A stretch of DNA of 14,462 bases from JAJTFW01 sp964534995 (GCA_964534995.1 CAZHSC010000085.1:1-14462), one strand, 5' to 3'; numbered from the stretch's first letter, positions 1 to 7,761 are shown. The notes: generated from the letters alone by a model not told the origin. Numbers and translations are program-made.

Positions 1-226
1 GGCCTTTTTTCAACCCGGATGCGCATCAGATTTCTGTCAATTTGCAGGATTTCAATTTGATTCAGAGATATTTTGATGAATTGTGGATTTTTTTTCAGAG
101 TGCGCTTGTTGATAAAGCAATGTGCCCGCTTGGTTCCGGAGCCTTCCTGTTGGTAACTTTGAAATACTTACGGTGTCTTTTTCCGATTTTTGCACCCCGT
201 AATTTGAATAACCAGGAGATATAAAT
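1..226. other. Leader region upstream of parE
   Basis: No recognisable gene is present. Frame 3 stays open from base 3 to the TAA at 222-224 on the plus strand. Its translation is rich in Phe and Leu, resembles nothing I know, and overlaps the promoter proposed for parE. I therefore treat it as non-coding, although the tail of an upstream gene cannot be excluded because the window starts here. A short direct repeat, TCAATTTG, occurs at 37-44 and 52-59. On the minus strand an ATG near base 22 opens a frame that runs off the left edge and could be the first codons of a divergent gene, but no ribosome binding site or promoter supports it. Confidence 0.4.
130..161 (+). promoter_or_regulatory. Candidate Bacteroidota promoter for parE-parC
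   Basis: TAACTTTG at 154-161 matches the Bacteroidota -7 consensus TAnnTTTG exactly. A TTG at 130-132 lies 21 nt upstream, within the range reported for the -33 element. Transcription would start around 165-170, leaving a leader of about 60 nt before the parE ATG at 227. It is the only full match in the leader. Confidence 0.5.
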
Positions 227-2131
227 ATGGCGAAGAAGCAGATAACCTTAGATCACAACTACACAGAAGACAGCATACAATCGCTTGACTGGAAAGAACA
301 TATCCGGATGAGGCCCGGTATGTATATCGGTAAACTCGGCGACGGTTCGGCCAAGGATGATGGTATTTATGTGTTGATGAAGGAAATTATCGATAACTGC
401 ATCGATGAGTATGTGATGGGCTATGGTAAGTCGATAGAAATCGAATTGCGTGATGGTAAAGTGCGGGTGCGTGACTATGGTCGTGGAATTCCATTGGGAA
501 AAGTGGTGGAATGTGTAAGTAAGATCAATACCGGGGGTAAGTATGACAGCCAGGCCTTTCAAAAATCCGTTGGACTGAATGGAGTGGGTACCAAGGCGGT
601 GAACGCCCTGAGTTCTTATTTCAGGGTTCAGAGTGTCAGGCAGGGAAAAACCACCTGGGTTGAATTTGAAAAAGGGGAGTTGATAAAGCAGAAGAATGAA
701 CAATCCACCGACCTTCAGGACGGCACCGAAGTGATTTTTAAACCTGACGGGGATATTTTTCTGGATTATGATTTTCGTGCAGAGTATATTGAAACCATGC
801 TGAAGAATTACACTTTTCTGAATGTAGGCCTAAAAATTATTTTTAACGGGCAGGAATTCAGAAGTGAAAACGGGTTGCTGGATCTTCTGCAGGCCAATAT
901 CAGTGATGAAGCATTATATCCTGTTATTCATCTCAAAGGAAAAGACATTGAGATCGCTTTTACGCACACGACTTCTTATGGGGAGGATTATTACAGTTTT
1001 GTAAACGGGCAGCATACCACACAGGGAGGAACTCATCTCGCCGCTTTCAGGGAAGCAGTGGTGAAGACGGCTCGCGATTTTTATGGGAAGGATTTTGACC
1101 CCAGCGATGTGCGTACCTCCATCACAGCCGCTATTTCTATCAGAATCCAGGAGCCGGTGTTTGAATCACAAACCAAAACAAAGCTGGGTTCGCTTAATAC
1201 TTATCCGGGTGGCCCCTCCCTCCGAAACTGGATCAATGAGTTTGTAACCCAGCAACTCGATAACTACCTTCATAAACACCCCGAAACCGCGGAGGCATGG
1301 AAGAAAAAGATTTTGCAGAGTGAGCGGGAGAGAAAGGAAATTGCCGGCATAAAAAAACTGGCCAACGAGCGTGCTAAGAAGGCGAACCTGCATAACAAAA
1401 AACTGCGCGATTGCCGCGTGCACCTGAATGACCTGAAAAACCCGCAGCGTCTCGATACTACGCTTTTTATTACGGAGGGGGATTCGGCTTCCGGCTCTAT
1501 TACCATCGCCCGTGACGTAAATACCCAGGCCGTCTTCAGCCTGAAGGGGAAACCCCTGAACTGCTTTGGTCTTACCAAGAAAATAGTGTACGAAAACGAG
1601 GAATTCAACCTCATGCAGAATGCGCTTGACCTGGAGGATTCGGTCGAAAACCTGCGATATAACCGTATTGTGATCGCTACCGATGCTGACGTGGACGGAA
1701 TGCATATACGTTTATTATTACTTACTTTCTTTCTGCAGTTCTTTCCGGATGTGGTGAAAAACGGGCATGTGTTTATTTTACAAACACCACTCTTCCGGGT
1801 CCGGAATAAAAAGGAAACCATTTACTGTTACAGTGAGCAGGAAAAGCAAATCGCCATCCGGAAACTGGGGGCGAAACCTGAGATTACAAGATTCAAGGGA
1901 CTGGGTGAAATATCCCCCGAAGAATTTAAAAATTTCATTGGCCGCAAAATGCGCCTTGATCCCGTTACCCTCACAGGTGAAACTTCACTGCATAACCTGT
2001 TGGATTATTATATGGGAAAGAATTCACCGGAACGGCAGGAGTTTATCATCAGGAATCTGAAGATAGAAGAAGAACTGGAGCCCCTTCCGGAAGTGAGTGT
2101 CGGTGAAGACGCGGAGGTACTTATTGCCTGA
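227..2131 (+). CDS. parE: DNA topoisomerase IV subunit B (ParE)
   Basis: This is the ATPase subunit of topoisomerase IV, which with ParC forms an A2B2 enzyme that decatenates daughter chromosomes and relaxes supercoils. The 634-residue protein has the full type IIA B-subunit order. The GHKL ATPase domain contains EIIDN (53-57, Mg/ATP Asn57), DYGRGIP (83-89) and the lid GLNGVGTK (116-123). The transducer carries QTK (315-317, ATP-contact Lys317). The TOPRIM domain has EGDSASG (417-423) and DADVDG (486-491), and RFKGLGE lies at 555-561. Length is usual for ParE, and the insert of about 170 residues found in proteobacterial GyrB is absent. The start is supported by AGGAG at 214-218, 8 nt upstream. 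parC follows after 34 nt, so the two are very probably co-transcribed. GyrB is the alternative, but the ParC partner without a GyrA box favours ParE. Confidence 0.93.
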   Translation: MAKKQITLDHNYTEDSIQSLDWKEHIRMRPGMYIGKLGDGSAKDDGIYVLMKEIIDNCIDEYVMGYGKSIEIELRDGKVRVRDYGRGIPLGKVVECVSKINTGGKYDSQAFQKSVGLNGVGTKAVNALSSYFRVQSVRQGKTTWVEFEKGELIKQKNEQSTDLQDGTEVIFKPDGDIFLDYDFRAEYIETMLKNYTFLNVGLKIIFNGQEFRSENGLLDLLQANISDEALYPVIHLKGKDIEIAFTHTTSYGEDYYSFVNGQHTTQGGTHLAAFREAVVKTARDFYGKDFDPSDVRTSITAAISIRIQEPVFESQTKTKLGSLNTYPGGPSLRNWINEFVTQQLDNYLHKHPETAEAWKKKILQSERERKEIAGIKKLANERAKKANLHNKKLRDCRVHLNDLKNPQRLDTTLFITEGDSASGSITIARDVNTQAVFSLKGKPLNCFGLTKKIVYENEEFNLMQNALDLEDSVENLRYNRIVIATDADVDGMHIRLLLLTFFLQFFPDVVKNGHVFILQTPLFRVRNKKETIYCYSEQEKQIAIRKLGAKPEITRFKGLGEISPEEFKNFIGRKMRLDPVTLTGETSLHNLLDYYMGKNSPERQEFIIRNLKIEEELEPLPEVSVGEDAEVLIA

Positions 2132-2165
2132 GCGGGTATTATTTAATTAATCAGAAAGGAGATTT

Positions 2166-4238
2166 ATGACACAGGATAAATTACAGTCAAACGGACATGG
2201 GCCGGGTGATCATCATGGTCAGGTAGCTACCATGTACGAAAGTTGGTTTTTGGAGTACGCTTCCTACGTTATTCTTGAGAGAGCTGTTCCCTATCTTGAC
2301 GATGGCCTCAAACCTGTTCAGCGCCGTGTACTGCATTCCATGTGGGAACTGGAGGACGGACGCTACAACAAAGTGGCTAACGTGATCGGACATACGATGA
2401 AGTATCATCCCCATGGTGATGTGAGTATCGGGGATGCACTCGTACAAATGGGCCAAAAGGACCTGCTTATCGATACGCAGGGAAACTGGGGGAATATCTA
2501 TACCGGCGACAGCGCCGCCGCCGCACGTTACATTGAAGCCCGCCTCAGCAAGTTCGCCCTGGATGTGGTTTTTAATCCCAAAACGAGTATATGGCAGGCC
2601 TCCTACGACGGACGGAATAAGGAACCCGTTACCCTGCCTGTGAAGTTCCCCTTACTGCTGGCCCAGGGCGTAGAGGGGATCGCCGTAGGACTTGCCTGTA
2701 AAATTCTGCCGCACAATTTCTGTGAGCTGATAGAGGCTTCCATCGATGCCATCAGAGGAAAAAAGGTGCAGATATTTCCTGATTTTATTACCGGCGGTAT
2801 CGCTGATTTTTCAAAATACAATGACGGCCTCAGGGGCGGTCGTATACGCGTGCGCGCGGTGATTGAAAAGCTCAGTAAAAAAATGCTGGCCATCCGTGAA
2901 ATCCCATACGGAACAACCACATCTTCACTGATTGAATCTATCCTTAACGCTAATGATAAAGGCAAGATAAAGGTGAAGAAAGTGGAAGATAATACCGCAG
3001 CCAAAGTGGAAATTATCATCCACCTGCATCCCGACTCATCGGAGGATGTGGACAAGACCATCGAAGCATTGTATGCCTTCACCGACTGTGAAGTGAGCAT
3101 TTCTCCGAATTCATGCGTCATCGTGGATGGTAAGCCTCAGTTTCTTTCCGTTAATGAAATCCTGAGATTGAGCGCTTTAAATACACAGGAGTTGTTGCGG
3201 CGCGAATTGCAGATCCGTCTTGCCGAACTGGAAGAAGAATGGCATTTCAGTTCTCTTGAGAAAATATTTATCGAAAAGAGAATATACCGGAACATCGAAG
3301 AGTGTGAAACCTGGGAAGCCGTATTGGATACGATTCACAAAGGATTAAAGCCGTATAAAAAGCGTTTCTTCAGGGAAATTACTGATGATGATGTTATCCG
3401 GCTGACTGAAATCAGAATCAAACGTATTTCAAAGTTCGATGCTTTCAAAGCCGATGAACATATTAAGGGACTGGATGAAGAGATTCTGTCTGTTAAACAC
3501 GATCTCGAAAACATACGGACCTATACAGTAAATTATTTCAAAAATCTGCTGAAGAAGTTTGGAAAGGGAAAGGAGCGGAAAACAGTAATTTCCGAATTCG
3601 AAAATATCATCGCTTCCAAGGTAGTAATCAATAACTCCAAACTGTACGTGAACCGTACTGAAGGCTTTGTGGGGTATGGTTTGAAGAAAGATGAGTATAT
3701 CACCGATTGTTCTGATATCGATGATGTGATCGCCATTACACAGGATGGCAAGCTGGTGGTGACGAGGATCCAGGAAAAGGGCTATGTCGGAAAGGACATC
3801 ATACATGTTGCCATATTTAGAAAGGACCTGGACGAAAACACCGTGTATAATATGATTTATCAGGATGGCCCGCGTGGGGCGATCATGATGAAGCGTTTCA
3901 CCGTTGGTGGAGTTACCCGGGATAAGGCGTATGACCTCACCAAAGGCAGCGCCGGAAGTAAAGTCCTTTACTTGTCGGTAAGTTCAGCTCAGGAAGGCCC
4001 AACAGTGATTGTCAGGTTGCGGCCTAAACCCAAGCTGCGCAACCTCGAGTCGGTGGTTCATTTCGGCAGCCAGCTGATAAAGGCCAGGGGAGTTCAGGGA
4101 AATGTTATTACCAAATTCCCCGTATTGAAGGTGGTTCCTGCAACCGCAGAAGAGGAGCAAAAACTGCGCAAGAAACAGCCTGAGTTGTTTCAGCCACCTT
4201 CCAAAGAGGACAAGTCGCAGATGAAAATGGACATCTGA
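2166..4238 (+). CDS. parC: DNA topoisomerase IV subunit A (ParC), short C-terminal domain
   Basis: This is the DNA breakage-reunion subunit of topoisomerase IV, partner of ParE encoded just upstream. The 690-residue protein has the winged-helix/CAP core with DDGLKPVQRR (45-54), HPHGD (81-85) and AAARYIEARL (118-127). Tyr122 in that last motif is the catalytic tyrosine that attaches to DNA, preceded by Arg121. At the quinolone-determining positions, Val86 replaces the Ser of E. coli GyrA Ser83/ParC Ser80, while the acidic Asp90 is kept. The pinwheel domain begins near residue 494. No GyrA box (QRRGGKG-like) is seen, which argues for ParC over GyrA. The protein ends near residue 690 with a charged tail, only about 165-195 residues after the pinwheel begins, whereas Bacteroidota ParC proteins that I recall continue for roughly 200 more. 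A strong SD, AAAGGAG at 2155-2161, precedes the ATG, and a terminator follows the stop. Confidence 0.92.
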   Translation: MTQDKLQSNGHGPGDHHGQVATMYESWFLEYASYVILERAVPYLDDGLKPVQRRVLHSMWELEDGRYNKVANVIGHTMKYHPHGDVSIGDALVQMGQKDLLIDTQGNWGNIYTGDSAAAARYIEARLSKFALDVVFNPKTSIWQASYDGRNKEPVTLPVKFPLLLAQGVEGIAVGLACKILPHNFCELIEASIDAIRGKKVQIFPDFITGGIADFSKYNDGLRGGRIRVRAVIEKLSKKMLAIREIPYGTTTSSLIESILNANDKGKIKVKKVEDNTAAKVEIIIHLHPDSSEDVDKTIEALYAFTDCEVSISPNSCVIVDGKPQFLSVNEILRLSALNTQELLRRELQIRLAELEEEWHFSSLEKIFIEKRIYRNIEECETWEAVLDTIHKGLKPYKKRFFREITDDDVIRLTEIRIKRISKFDAFKADEHIKGLDEEILSVKHDLENIRTYTVNYFKNLLKKFGKGKERKTVISEFENIIASKVVINNSKLYVNRTEGFVGYGLKKDEYITDCSDIDDVIAITQDGKLVVTRIQEKGYVGKDIIHVAIFRKDLDENTVYNMIYQDGPRGAIMMKRFTVGGVTRDKAYDLTKGSAGSKVLYLSVSSAQEGPTVIVRLRPKPKLRNLESVVHFGSQLIKARGVQGNVITKFPVLKVVPATAEEEQKLRKKQPELFQPPSKEDKSQMKMDI

Positions 4239-4273
4239 GAAGGGTGAATTATAATTTAAATCTTCAGGAAATT

Positions 4274-4304
4274 AAGACCGGTGTATTCATCGGTCTTTTT
4301 CTTT
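4274..4304 (+). terminator. Intrinsic terminator after parC
   Basis: A 10-bp stem (AAGACCGGTG at 4274-4283 with CATCGGTCTT at 4288-4297, one G.U pair) closes a 4-nt TATT loop. It is followed by a T-rich tract to 4304. It lies 36 nt after the parC stop and separates the parE-parC operon from the next gene. Confidence 0.85.
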
Positions 4305-4305
4305 A

Positions 4306-4313
4306 TAGCTTTG
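4306..4313 (+). promoter_or_regulatory. -7 promoter box of the rsmB-like gene
   Basis: TAGCTTTG is an exact match to the Bacteroidota -7 consensus TAnnTTTG. It sits directly after the parC terminator and exactly 10 nt before the ATG at 4324, which implies a 5' leader of only a few bases. No convincing TTG is seen at the -33 position, which would fall inside the terminator hairpin, so this is a single-element call. Confidence 0.45.
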
Positions 4314-4323
4314 GAAACAATAT

Positions 4324-5514
4324 ATGAGCGGTCTGCACAGGTATCTCCATGTTGCCTTGTTTCTTACAGGGGAATATGACGGAACTATTCCTTTGCATCA
4401 TTACCTGAGGAATTATTTCCGCAAGCATAAAAAGTTTGGTTCCCGCGACCGGCGCTGGATAAAGGAATTATGTTATGCCTGGTACAGGGCTTTTTTCCTT
4501 TTTCGGGATATGTCGCCTGCGACGCAGTTGGGCGCCTCGTTCTATCTTACAAATGATACGGGTTCAGCCCTTGCGGAAGAGATACTTGCCTCCGCAGGTC
4601 ACGAGTTTAATGGATTGGATATTAATTTGCCGGTGGAGGACAAGCTCCGCGTACTGAAGGGGCTTTTCCCGGAGATAGAAGATAAGCCTGCTTTTCCCTA
4701 TGGCAGTAGTTGCAGCCCGGTTTTTGATGTACAGGCATTTTCACTGGCATTATTAAGGAAGCCGGGTGTCTGGATCAGGGTCAGACCTCGCTATCAGATA
4801 CAGGCAGAGGCTGCCCTGAAAAATGCGGGTATGGCTTTTGTTAAACACGGTGAATGGCCATATGCCTGGTGCCTCCATCCTTCATCTAAAATCGGGGAGA
4901 CGGGTATTGTTGAAAAAGGATGGGCCGAAGTCCAGGATCTCTCTTCACAGAAAACCGCTAAAGCAATGACTGCTAAAGCAGGGGAATGCTGGTATGATGC
5001 CTGTGCTGCCTCGGGCGGAAAGAGCCTTTTGCTGATGGAGAAGGAGCCCGGAGTGATCTTAACGGTTAGTGATAACCGAAAATCTGTACTTGATAACCTG
5101 GATATACGTTTCCGGCGTAACGGAATAACCTCTTATACTTCGCTGGTGCTGGATCTTGCCGGTGGCGGGGATCATGACTTTTATAGAAGCAGGTTTGACG
5201 GTATCATTGCCGATGTGCCCTGCAGCGGTTCAGGAACGTGGACAAGAAACCCGGAACAGATGGTTTTTTTTTCGCAGGAAAAACTGAAGTACTACCTGTC
5301 ATTACAGGCAGGCATCACCGCTCGCGTGGCAGGCATGCTTAAACCCGGTGGCCGTTTGGTTTATATTACCTGTTCGGTATTCAAAGAAGAAAATGAAGAC
5401 CGTGTGTCTCAAATGGTGCATGAACATGGCTTCAGCGTTGTTAGCATGGAACTCATACAGGGTTCGGAGGAAGGAGCGGATACCCTTTTTTGTGCAAACC
5501 TTCTTAAAGGTTGA
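4324..5514 (+). CDS. RsmB/NOP-family SAM-dependent rRNA cytosine-C5 methyltransferase
   Basis: Predicted m5C methyltransferase acting on rRNA in the cytoplasm. In characterised relatives (RsmB/Sun) the target is a cytosine of 16S rRNA; the exact target here is inferred. The 396-residue protein has an N-terminal NusB-like helical part (about 1-115), a linker, and a Rossmann methyltransferase domain. The latter carries SAM motif I, DACAASGGK (225-233), then motif II around VSDNRKS (248-254). Motif IV is ADVPCSGSGTW (296-306) with the release Cys300, and motif VI is YITCS (347-351) with the nucleophile Cys350. Both catalytic cysteines are present, so it should be active. Motif I has CAASGGK rather than the textbook CAAPGGK. 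The start is supported by the family N-terminus beginning at once (next Met is residue 63) and by a -7 box 10 nt upstream. It is monocistronic between two terminators. RsmF-type specificity is a less likely alternative. Confidence 0.88.
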   Translation: MSGLHRYLHVALFLTGEYDGTIPLHHYLRNYFRKHKKFGSRDRRWIKELCYAWYRAFFLFRDMSPATQLGASFYLTNDTGSALAEEILASAGHEFNGLDINLPVEDKLRVLKGLFPEIEDKPAFPYGSSCSPVFDVQAFSLALLRKPGVWIRVRPRYQIQAEAALKNAGMAFVKHGEWPYAWCLHPSSKIGETGIVEKGWAEVQDLSSQKTAKAMTAKAGECWYDACAASGGKSLLLMEKEPGVILTVSDNRKSVLDNLDIRFRRNGITSYTSLVLDLAGGGDHDFYRSRFDGIIADVPCSGSGTWTRNPEQMVFFSQEKLKYYLSLQAGITARVAGMLKPGGRLVYITCSVFKEENEDRVSQMVHEHGFSVVSMELIQGSEEGADTLFCANLLKG

Positions 5515-5542
5515 ACCTTATTATAAAAGTTACCCCGGATTT

Positions 5543-5589
5543 TAATAAAAACAAAGGGCTGTCCTCAGGACAGCCCTTTGTTTTTATTA
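5543..5589. terminator. Bidirectional terminator, 23-bp perfect inverted repeat
   Basis: Arms 5543-5565 and 5567-5589 are perfectly complementary around a single central base at 5566. As RNA this gives a GC-rich inner stem (core GGGCTGTCC) with a tiny loop, flanked by A-run/T-run arms on both strands. It therefore has the stem plus U-tract form in either direction. It lies between the convergent rsmB-like gene (stop at 5514) and the minus-strand coiled-coil gene (stop at 5601) and should end both transcripts. Confidence 0.92.
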
Positions 5590-5600
5590 TTGACGAAGGT

Positions 5601-6497
5601 TTATCTGAGCACGATAGAGGAGAAGCCTGAGAAATTGCCGTCTACATAAACTTCTACCATGTAGGTGCCGGAGGTAAACACCCTGTCCTGCTCTTCCCAA
5701 TCCATACACACATCCTCTTTTTCGTTCCGGTAGTCAATGGTTTTGGTAATCGTGTAAAGTAATTCTTCCGGCGATCCCGCTTTCTTAAAACTGCTGCTGC
5801 CTTCCGAGCGGTTACCCAACACTTTCCCACCGGGTTCGATAATCCGCAGATACACCGTTTTTTCACCCGCTTTGGCGATTTTGTTTTCGAGAAGTGTGAA
5901 GCAGGTTTCAATTTTATTGGTTCGCTTAGCCATGGCGGTAGAGCTGTATTTATCGTTGTTCCTCCTTTTGAAAGCGGAAACCTTGACATATTCAGCACGA
6001 ATAACGGAAGCGGTGTTAACGGTACTTTCGAGGTTTCTCGTGAGGGAATCAACCGTACTGTTGAGTTCGTTTTTCTCACGCTTTAATTTTTCATTTTCAA
6101 CCAGGAGGGCATCTATCCTTTCCAGGTATTCATCACGAAGTTTTTTAAGTTCATTCAATTCGGCCTGTAATTGCTTGTTGAGTTTTGCCGAATTTGATTC
6201 TTTGCGCATCAGCTCCTGGATTTTTGCCTTTTGCTCATCTACTTTACCGTTAGCTTCCTGAAGGAGGCTGTCGAGCCTTGAATTAATTCCCTTGAATTGA
6301 TTTAACTCGGTATAGGTTTCATTGAGTTCCTTTTCAATATCAAGGTTTGCGGTGATCAGGTTTTCTTTTTCTACACGATGATCATCCTGCATGGATGATT
6401 TACTCATAAAAAGCCAGACATTTAATGCCAGCGATGCAACGAGCAGCGCGATAAGTACCTTGTTCGAATGGTTGCCACCTTGTTTGTTGTTTTCCAT
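5601..6497 (-). CDS. Membrane-anchored coiled-coil protein of unknown function
   Basis: I do not recognise this 298-residue protein. It has a short polar N-terminus and one hydrophobic segment (about residues 13-31, IALLVASLALNVWLF in its core) with no obvious cleavage site, so it is probably a signal anchor with most of the chain in the periplasm. A long, charged region from about 42 to 165, rich in Glu, Lys, Leu and Asn, looks like a coiled coil. The C-terminal part (about 166-298) is different, ending in beta-like strands such as VYLRIIEPGG (215-224) and TYMVEVYVDG (278-287), which suggests a small beta-sandwich or Ig-like domain. It lies 68 nt downstream of tsaD on the same strand with only a weak promoter-like site (CTAAACTA at 6517-6524 on plus, one mismatch to the -7 consensus). 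Co-transcription with tsaD is therefore likely. The start has an A-rich leader and no SD. A structural or scaffolding role in the envelope is a guess. Confidence 0.8.
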   Translation of the reverse strand: MENNKQGGNHSNKVLIALLVASLALNVWLFMSKSSMQDDHRVEKENLITANLDIEKELNETYTELNQFKGINSRLDSLLQEANGKVDEQKAKIQELMRKESNSAKLNKQLQAELNELKKLRDEYLERIDALLVENEKLKREKNELNSTVDSLTRNLESTVNTASVIRAEYVKVSAFKRRNNDKYSSTAMAKRTNKIETCFTLLENKIAKAGEKTVYLRIIEPGGKVLGNRSEGSSSFKKAGSPEELLYTITKTIDYRNEKEDVCMDWEEQDRVFTSGTYMVEVYVDGNFSGFSSIVLR

Positions 6498-6565
6498 TTT
6501 TTTTAATTTGTTACCCCTAAACTACACAGGATATATGCGGAGGATACCGGTGATCCTTATTTTTT

Positions 6566-7618
6566 TTAAACAAATGGTGCGCGCGCTGTTCCTATCGGAA
6601 GCCGGGCCAGGGGCAGCACGTCGAGGTTGCAAAAGTCATGGTCGAGATATTTGTAATAAGCATAAGCGGCAATCATACCCGCGTTGTCAGTACAAAATTC
6701 AAAATCAGGAATATATGTTTTCCATTGATGGAGTTTACCGAGTGCTGAAAATCCTTTTCTCAGGCTGCTGTTTGCCGAGACGCCTCCGGCAAGCGCTATA
6801 TCGGTAATGCCTGTTTGCCGGGCGGCCAGTTGAAGTTTTTCAAGCAGAATACGCACAATGGTTTCCTGTACACTGGCACAAACATCCGCCATTTTCTCAC
6901 CGGGAAAATCCGGATCAACCAATCTTTCCCGCTGTAAAAAATAAAGCACAGCTGTTTTTAATCCGCTGAAACTGAAATCAAGGCCGGGAGCATGCGGATG
7001 AGGGAATTTATAAGCGTCTTTATTTCCCTTCCCTGCCATTTTATCTACATAGGGGCCTCCCGGGTAGGGGAGTCCCAGCATTTTAGCCACTTTATCAAAA
7101 GCTTCCCCTGCAGCATCATCTTTTGTTTGTCCGATAACTTCCATGTGCAGGAAATCCTTCACAAGTACAATCTGCGTATGGCCGCCTGATACGGTGAGGC
7201 ATAGAAACGGAAACCCGGGAGAGAAGGCTTCCTGGTTTTCTCTGAATGTAAAGTTAGCGATAACATGGGCCTGCATATGGTTCACACCTATCAAAGGGAT
7301 ATTCAGAGATAAAGCCATGGTTTTGGCAAATGAAGATCCTACCAGCAAGGAACCAATAAGGCCGGGCCCCCTGGTAAAGGCGATGGCATGGAGTTCTTCT
7401 TTACGGACACCGGCATCTTCCAAAGCTGCCGAGATCACCGGAACGATGTGCTGCTGATGCGCCCTCGACGCCAGCTCGGGAACAACACCTCCATACCTGG
7501 CATGTACTTCCTGGCCCGCAGTAATATTGGAAAGAATTCTTCCGTTTTTACTCACGGCAGCGGAGGTTTCATCACAGGAAGATTCAATTCCAAGAATATA
7601 AACCGGCTTTGTGTTCAT
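6566..7618 (-). CDS. tsaD: tRNA N6-adenosine threonylcarbamoyltransferase TsaD
   Basis: TsaD transfers the threonylcarbamoyl group from threonylcarbamoyl-AMP to A37 of tRNAs that read ANN codons (t6A), working with TsaB and TsaE in the cytoplasm. From the chosen start the protein has 350 residues, close to the family's usual size. It shows the ASKHA-fold motifs GIESSCDET (10-18), the metal-binding HMQAH (His114, His118), SGGHT (144-148), AGGVSAN (277-283) and the third metal ligand Asp311 in CTDNAG. An in-frame ATG 33 nt upstream (7651) would add 11 residues (MLRLVYFCESI). I prefer the inner ATG at 7618 because family homology begins right there and a promoter box (7629-7636) lies inside the extension. 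The gene is divergent from tamB, a pairing common in this phylum, and is followed on the same strand by the coiled-coil gene. Confidence 0.95.
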   Translation of the reverse strand: MNTKPVYILGIESSCDETSAAVSKNGRILSNITAGQEVHARYGGVVPELASRAHQQHIVPVISAALEDAGVRKEELHAIAFTRGPGLIGSLLVGSSFAKTMALSLNIPLIGVNHMQAHVIANFTFRENQEAFSPGFPFLCLTVSGGHTQIVLVKDFLHMEVIGQTKDDAAGEAFDKVAKMLGLPYPGGPYVDKMAGKGNKDAYKFPHPHAPGLDFSFSGLKTAVLYFLQRERLVDPDFPGEKMADVCASVQETIVRILLEKLQLAARQTGITDIALAGGVSANSSLRKGFSALGKLHQWKTYIPDFEFCTDNAGMIAAYAYYKYLDHDFCNLDVLPLARLPIGTARAPFV

Positions 7619-7628
7619 AATACTTTCA

Positions 7629-7636
7629 CAAAAATA
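7629..7636 (-). promoter_or_regulatory. -7 promoter box of tsaD
   Basis: Read on the minus strand this is TATTTTTG, an exact TAnnTTTG match, ending 10 nt before the tsaD ATG at 7618. A start of transcription a few bases downstream would leave a leader of only about 1-6 nt. No TTG is found 17-23 nt further upstream, so the -33 element is missing or degenerate. If real, it rules out translation from the upstream in-frame ATG at 7651. Confidence 0.45.
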
Positions 7637-7761
7637 TACTAACCTTAGCAATAAGAACTTAGTTTCGCCTTCATATTTATCAATTTCCTTAATGTAATAC
7701 CGGGATCAAACGTCTCAGAAACATATCGATATCCTTACTGGTACTTATTTTACTGGTAGTT

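Noticed and set aside
42..224. A 60-residue plus-strand frame before parE
   Set aside because: It overlaps the promoter and SD of parE, has no SD of its own, and shows no recognisable sequence; the frame is also open to the window edge by chance.
1166..1821. Two long minus-strand frames (179 and 183 residues) inside parE
   Set aside because: They lie wholly within a gene with all its motifs intact, overlap each other in different frames, have no start signals, and their translations have no recognisable features.
2603..3121. A 172-residue minus-strand frame inside parC
   Set aside because: It is a shadow of the parC coding frame; the low-complexity Ser/Thr/Pro-rich translation is typical of antisense of coding DNA.
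5014..5034. Possible defect in the methyltransferase SAM motif (CAASGGK rather than CAAPGGK)
   Set aside because: The change is mild, the GGK and acidic residues are kept, both catalytic cysteines are present, and I believe Ser is common here in this phylum.
6541..6557. Hairpin AGGAT...ATCCT followed on plus by a T-rich run, between tsaD and the coiled-coil gene
   Set aside because: The T-tract is on the plus strand, where no gene needs ending; for the minus-strand operon the hairpin has no following U-tract and only a 5-bp stem.
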